NCBI RefSeq assembly: GCF_004331485.1
Contig: NZ_SJKD01000010.1
Coordinates: 124,001-188,000 of the forward strand
Source: Kribbella capetownensis
Lineage (GTDB): Bacteria; Actinomycetota; Actinomycetes; Propionibacteriales; Kribbellaceae
Reading direction: 5' to 3'
Length of the DNA stretch: 64,000 bases
Both the position numbers and the translations under genes were made by a program. The notes beneath the pieces were generated by a model. The model worked only from the letters and a program-made list of their open reading frames with translations. It made no database searches and was not told where the DNA came from. Position 1 is the stretch's first letter, and each line of letters starts with the position of its first letter. Shown in pieces: positions 60,989 to 64,000 of the stretch.

Positions 60989-61945
60989 TCAGGCTCCACG
61001 TCCGGCGAGAGGGACCGTCAGACTGACTTCCGTTCCGCCCTTCGGCGTGCGGCCGATCTCGAGAGCGGCGCCGATCAGCAAAGCCCGTTCGCGCATGCCC
61101 CGGATCCCGGCCCCCTCATGGGCCAGACCGATCCCGTGGCCGTCGTCCTGGATCCGCAGGACGATAGATTCGTCGCGGCCGGCCAACGACACCTCGACGG
61201 ACGTCGCGTCGGCATGCCGGGCGACATTGGTCAGACTCTCCTGGGCGACGCGGTAGACGACCAGCTCTGCCTGGTCGTCAAGGCCCGGCAGACCGGATTC
61301 GAACTGACGCCGTACCAGCAAGCCGGTGTGATCGGAGAGTTCGGTGGTCAGCGCGGTCAGGGCGCTGACCAGGCCGAGATCCTCCAGTACGCCGGGGCGC
61401 AGCCGGTGCGCGAGTCGCCGTACCTCGTCAAGGCTGGCGCGGGTGGTTTCCTGGGCCTGCGTGAGCTCCTTGCGGAGGTCCGGGTCGGCGGCGCGATCAG
61501 CCGCCCGCTTGAGGTCGATGAGCACGGCGGTCAGGGTTTGGCCGACCTCGTCGTGGAGTTCCCGGGCGATTCTCTGGCGCTCGGATTCCTGCGCGGACAG
61601 GGCCCGCGCCGCGCTGGTGGCCCGCTCGTGCTCCAACCGGTCGAGCATGTCGTTGAACGCGCGCAGAAGATCGGGTACGCCGCCGTGCCCGCTGACCGAG
61701 AGCCGCTGGCCGGGGCGCAGCAGATCCACGGTCGACATTCCGCGGGTCAGCCGCACCAGCGGCGCCAGACCGACACGCAGGAGGGCGGCGTTGGCGACGA
61801 GCATCACCGCCAGACCGCCGATCAGGACGACCGCCTCGGTCAACAGCACCGGCACCGATACCGTCACGGGTGCCCACAGCAGCAGCGCGGTCGCGGCGCC
61901 CAGCACAACGGCGTTGAGCCCGTAGATCCGCCAGAACAACGACAC
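60989..61945 (-). CDS. Sensor histidine kinase with HAMP domain (HisKA_3 type)
   Basis: A 318-residue kinase. Two transmembrane helices near residues 10-65 (NAVVLGAATALLLWAPVTV and VLIGGLAVMLVANAALL) with almost no external loop are followed by a HAMP-like segment, then RQRIARELHDEVGQTLTAVLIDL with the phosphoacceptor His, and an ATPase domain (VVYRVAQESLTNVARHADATSV, IQDDGHGIGLAHEGAGIRGMRER). GTG 61945 is preferred over an upstream frame without ribosome-binding site. It pairs with the NarL-type regulator. Confidence 0.88.
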   Translation of the reverse strand: MSLFWRIYGLNAVVLGAATALLLWAPVTVSVPVLLTEAVVLIGGLAVMLVANAALLRVGLAPLVRLTRGMSTVDLLRPGQRLSVSGHGGVPDLLRAFNDMLDRLEHERATSAARALSAQESERQRIARELHDEVGQTLTAVLIDLKRAADRAADPDLRKELTQAQETTRASLDEVRRLAHRLRPGVLEDLGLVSALTALTTELSDHTGLLVRRQFESGLPGLDDQAELVVYRVAQESLTNVARHADATSVEVSLAGRDESIVLRIQDDGHGIGLAHEGAGIRGMRERALLIGAALEIGRTPKGGTEVSLTVPLAGRGA

Positions 61946-62085
61946 CGTCAAGGTTCCCTTCTCTGGTGCGACACCGTCCACTATCTCCCGAATCGATCTG
62001 ATACCCACCCGATGTGGGCGCTGCCGGCCAAAGATGGGTGCTGGTCCCGATGGTCTGCAGCAGTGTCCGAGGCGATGGTGGGAGT

Positions 62086-62427
62086 ATGAACACACCCCGG
62101 ATGACCCCCAGCACGCTCGGTACAGGCAGTCAGCCGGAGCCGCACCGCAGGCACGAGATCCTGCAACGACTGCAACACGAGCGAAACACCCGGCTGGCGC
62201 AACTGCGTGCCATGGACGCCGACAAGCCGAACGCGCACGGCGATCTGCTGACCGCGCAGACGACGGCGATCCGCGTCGTACTGAAGGAGATCGATGCCGC
62301 CGAGGAACGCGTCGACGACGGCACGTACGGCGTCTGCCGAGGATGCGATGTACGGATCCCGATCGGGCGGCTGGAAATCCTGCCGTACGTCCGGTACTGC
62401 GTTCGCTGCCAGCAGCGAGAGCTGTGA
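62086..62427 (+). CDS. DksA/TraR-type zinc-finger protein 1
   Basis: A 113-residue protein with a coiled-coil N-terminal half (RRHEILQRLQHERNTRLAQLRAM) and the C4 finger CRGCDVRIPIGRLEILPYVRYCVRC (spacing C-x2-C-x17-C-x2-C), the DksA/TraR fold that binds RNA polymerase's secondary channel and modulates transcription. GGGAGT stands before ATG 62086. A second such gene follows 45 bases later, so the two are in one operon. Confidence 0.88.
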   Translation: MNTPRMTPSTLGTGSQPEPHRRHEILQRLQHERNTRLAQLRAMDADKPNAHGDLLTAQTTAIRVVLKEIDAAEERVDDGTYGVCRGCDVRIPIGRLEILPYVRYCVRCQQREL

Positions 62428-62472
62428 GGCACAGCAGTCAAACATCGGATGCCGCAAGGAGGAGTCTTGATC

Positions 62473-62835
62473 GTGACCAGCCACACCAGTACCGCCGCGA
62501 ATGTCTGCCTGTCCCGGCGAGAGCTCGCGATGCTGCGGGCAGGCCTGCTCGAGCAGCGTAGTTTCCGTCGTGAGCAGCTACTCGCGATCCGCGAGTCGTC
62601 CCAACCGCAGCCGGAATCCGGCCGGTACAGTGCAGCGCGGGCCGAAGTACACAGCCATCTCGCAGTGGCCGCGCGGATCGTTCTGGCGGACGTGGAGGCT
62701 GCTCTCGACCGGATGGACACCGGCCACTACGGACAATGCCGCTCGTGCTGGGGTGCTGTTGAGCTTGCACGCCTGCGGATCTGCCCGCAGACGAGGTACT
62801 GCGCCGCGTGTCATCACCGTCTGCAGGACTCCTGA
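62473..62835 (+). CDS. DksA/TraR-type zinc-finger protein 2
   Basis: A 120-residue relative of the preceding protein, again with a helical N-terminus (LRAGLLEQRSFRREQLLAIRESSQ) and a four-cysteine finger CRSCWGAVELARLRICPQTRYCAACHHRL. The start is uncertain: AGGAGG lies 4 bases before TTG 62467 and 10 bases before GTG 62473. Two adjacent DksA-like genes suggest different targets or fine control of RNA polymerase under stress. Confidence 0.85.
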   Translation: MTSHTSTAANVCLSRRELAMLRAGLLEQRSFRREQLLAIRESSQPQPESGRYSAARAEVHSHLAVAARIVLADVEAALDRMDTGHYGQCRSCWGAVELARLRICPQTRYCAACHHRLQDS

Positions 62836-63200
62836 TGACGCTGTGGTGCGCTGTCGCGCAGTGGAACTCCGCGGCGCAGGTGGCGCCACCAGCCCGCCGC
62901 GATCAGGACCGGGAACAGCCAGGTGGCAAAGGCCCAGAACACGACTGCCAGGCTGGCGATCAGCTCACGGGTCGCGGCGACCATCGGCGCGTCGGCCATC
63001 TCGACGATGCGTGCACCCGCCAGCACGGTGATCGCCGGCGAGCGTCGTCGATCACCGGCTCGACCGTGGCGGTGGCGACGGCGGCGGACTGACTCGCCAC
63101 GACCCAGATGAACCAGGTGCCGTTGGCAGTCTTCAACACCGGACGTTCCGCGCGCCCGAGGACAGCGGTCCACTCTGACCGCGTCCCGGACGCGAAACCC
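62830..63200 (-). pseudogene. Decayed TDT-family (tellurite-resistance/C4-dicarboxylate) transporter
   Basis: On the minus strand one frame reads RPVLKTANGTWFIWVVASQSAAVATATVEPV and another, further on, ITVLAGARIVEMADAPMVAATRELIASLAVVFWAFATWLFPVLIAAGWWRHLRRGVPLR. Both match segments of the TDT/TehA-type transporter family in the right order, but the frames differ and over 100 residues that should lie between them are missing, as is the N-terminus. It is a broken transporter gene facing the DksA-like operon. Confidence 0.7.
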
Positions 63201-63310
63201 GTATCCCTCAGCCACCCTCGGAGACTTTCATGGAGCCCACCCGCCTGGTCCTCTGTCAGACTGCGGAAGATCGACGGCTCGCAGGTGCTGACTGGAAGGA
63301 GCAGGAAGTC

Positions 63311-63676
63311 ATGAGTGCTTGGACCGCGGATGAGCTCCACTCTCTGGACCAGATCGAAGAGATCCGGGTTGCTGGGCGGCGGCAGGACGGGTCGTTGCGC
63401 ACGCTGACCATCGTGTGGCACGTCGTCGTCGGCCGGAGCCTGTACGTGCGGTCGGTGCGCGGTGTCGAAGGCGCCTGGTACAAGGGCGTCCTTCACCACC
63501 ACGAAGGCGCGATCTCCTGGCACGGCCAGACCCGCGACGTCACCTACATCTCCGACCACACCGTCGACGATCAGCTCGACGCGGCCTACTTCACGAAGTA
63601 CGGCAACGGACCGGACACAGTCGCAATCACCAACACCACATCCAACGCCACCACCCTCCGCGTCGAACCCAGATAG
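63311..63676 (+). CDS. DUF2255 family protein
   Basis: A 121-residue protein matching the DUF2255 pattern: AWTADELHSLDQIEEIRVAGRRQDGSLRTLTIVWHVVVGRSLYVRSVRGVEGAWYKGVL, a split-barrel-like fold related to PPOX/flavin proteins. ATG 63311 is chosen since upstream in-frame starts give a different composition and no family match. Function is unknown. It is monocistronic. Confidence 0.88.
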   Translation: MSAWTADELHSLDQIEEIRVAGRRQDGSLRTLTIVWHVVVGRSLYVRSVRGVEGAWYKGVLHHHEGAISWHGQTRDVTYISDHTVDDQLDAAYFTKYGNGPDTVAITNTTSNATTLRVEPR

Positions 63677-63791
63677 AGCCCTCTGTGCCGTTCAGGTCAT
63701 GCGTCTGTTGCATGAAGTGAGGCTGGGAAATTCATTGGACGTATGACGATGCCGGGACCTACCGTCGAAGGGCGAAAGGAACCACATCGTC

Positions 63792-63968
63792 ATGAATCTC
63801 CTCTTCATCCCGTTCGTCAACGACGCCGTTCGCGTTGGCCGATCCGCCTTGCCTGATGCGCCAGTTCAGCCCTGGATCCCACCTCGGCGCCGGTTGAGCC
63901 TGCCCCGATGGCGCCGATCGCGGTCCGGCCTCAAGCACAGCGCAGCGTCCTGTCCCGCCTCCGGGTGA
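63792..63968 (+). CDS. Possible small protein (58 residues)
   Basis: ATG 63792 follows GAAAGGAACC by about nine bases and opens a 58-residue frame, LLFIPFVNDAVRVGRSALPD at the start and arginine-rich at the end, stopping at TGA 63966-63968. The hydrophobic opening followed by a basic tail could be a small protein or a leader peptide. It may equally be chance, and the rest of 63677-64000 shows nothing else. Confidence 0.3.
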   Translation: MNLLFIPFVNDAVRVGRSALPDAPVQPWIPPRRRLSLPRWRRSRSGLKHSAASCPASG

Positions 63969-64000
63969 CGGTGGATTCGTCAAAGGGTGTAACGCCGGCG

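Noticed and set aside
1..64000. Search for CRISPR arrays, tRNAs, rRNAs and intact prophage
   Set aside because: No regular repeats with spacers, no cloverleaf or ribosomal sequences and no structural phage genes were noticed; only one integrase remnant is present.

Overview
The window is high-GC DNA with GTG starts, 1-4 nt gene overlaps, F420-type PPOX enzymes, an ECF42-type sigma factor and many secreted or Tat-exported proteins. It looks like the chromosome of a soil actinobacterium, possibly of the Kribbella/Nocardioides group (an inference from gene content, not tested). I saw no rRNA, tRNA, CRISPR array or intact prophage. The annotation comes from reading motifs, gene order and ribosome-binding sites by eye, without database searches.

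Layout. 0-3.6 kb: the 3' end of phosphoglucomutase, a HipA-like kinase with its DUF3037 partner, a YbdK-type carboxylate-amine ligase and a secreted metzincin-like protease. 3.6-13.8 kb: a secreted protein with two phosphodiesterase domains, a MacB/FtsX-type ABC exporter, and a TrmB/LuxR-like regulator divergent from a large secreted subtilase that ends at a strong hairpin. 14-18.3 kb: small unknown proteins, an ACT-GNAT protein with a long out-of-frame overlap into a potassium-channel/RCK gene, and a tiny exported peptide.

18.3-33.8 kb is the most distinctive part. A LacI regulator with an operator-like site leads a sugar ABC importer without its own ATPase. It is followed by an ADP-ribosylglycohydrolase, an antiparallel pair (PhoD phosphatase and a discoidin-domain protein), a second ADP-ribosylglycohydrolase, a ribokinase-like kinase, a glycosidase-like/SUMF1 fusion protein, a CoA-transferase, a CitE/HpcH-type lyase and a phytoene-desaturase-like FAD enzyme. 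The tight spacing suggests a pathway that imports and cleaves a ribosyl- or ADP-ribosyl-like conjugate and processes the sugar and an acid; the substrate is not known.

33.9-46.9 kb: a 29-bp perfect inverted repeat, an F420-type PPOX enzyme, an ECF42-type sigma factor, two acyl-CoA dehydrogenases separated by a structured repeat that also occurs at 3.7 kb, then a stretch of decayed genes (integrase, COG4315 lipoprotein, flavoprotein disulfide reductase) around a nucleotidyltransferase. After that come a hydrolase, a NarL-type two-component system, lgt, a short-chain dehydrogenase, and two tandem LysR paralogues, one broken by an internal deletion.

47-64 kb: small secreted and hydrolase genes, a DUF998 membrane protein, an alcohol dehydrogenase-MFS pair divergent from a MmyB-like regulator and a cupin, an XRE-cupin regulator, and the pta-ackA acetate pathway. 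Next to pta-ackA are DUF488, a second NarL-type two-component system and two DksA/TraR zinc-finger proteins, which could form an energy or oxygen-stress group. A broken TDT-family transporter and a DUF2255 gene end the window.
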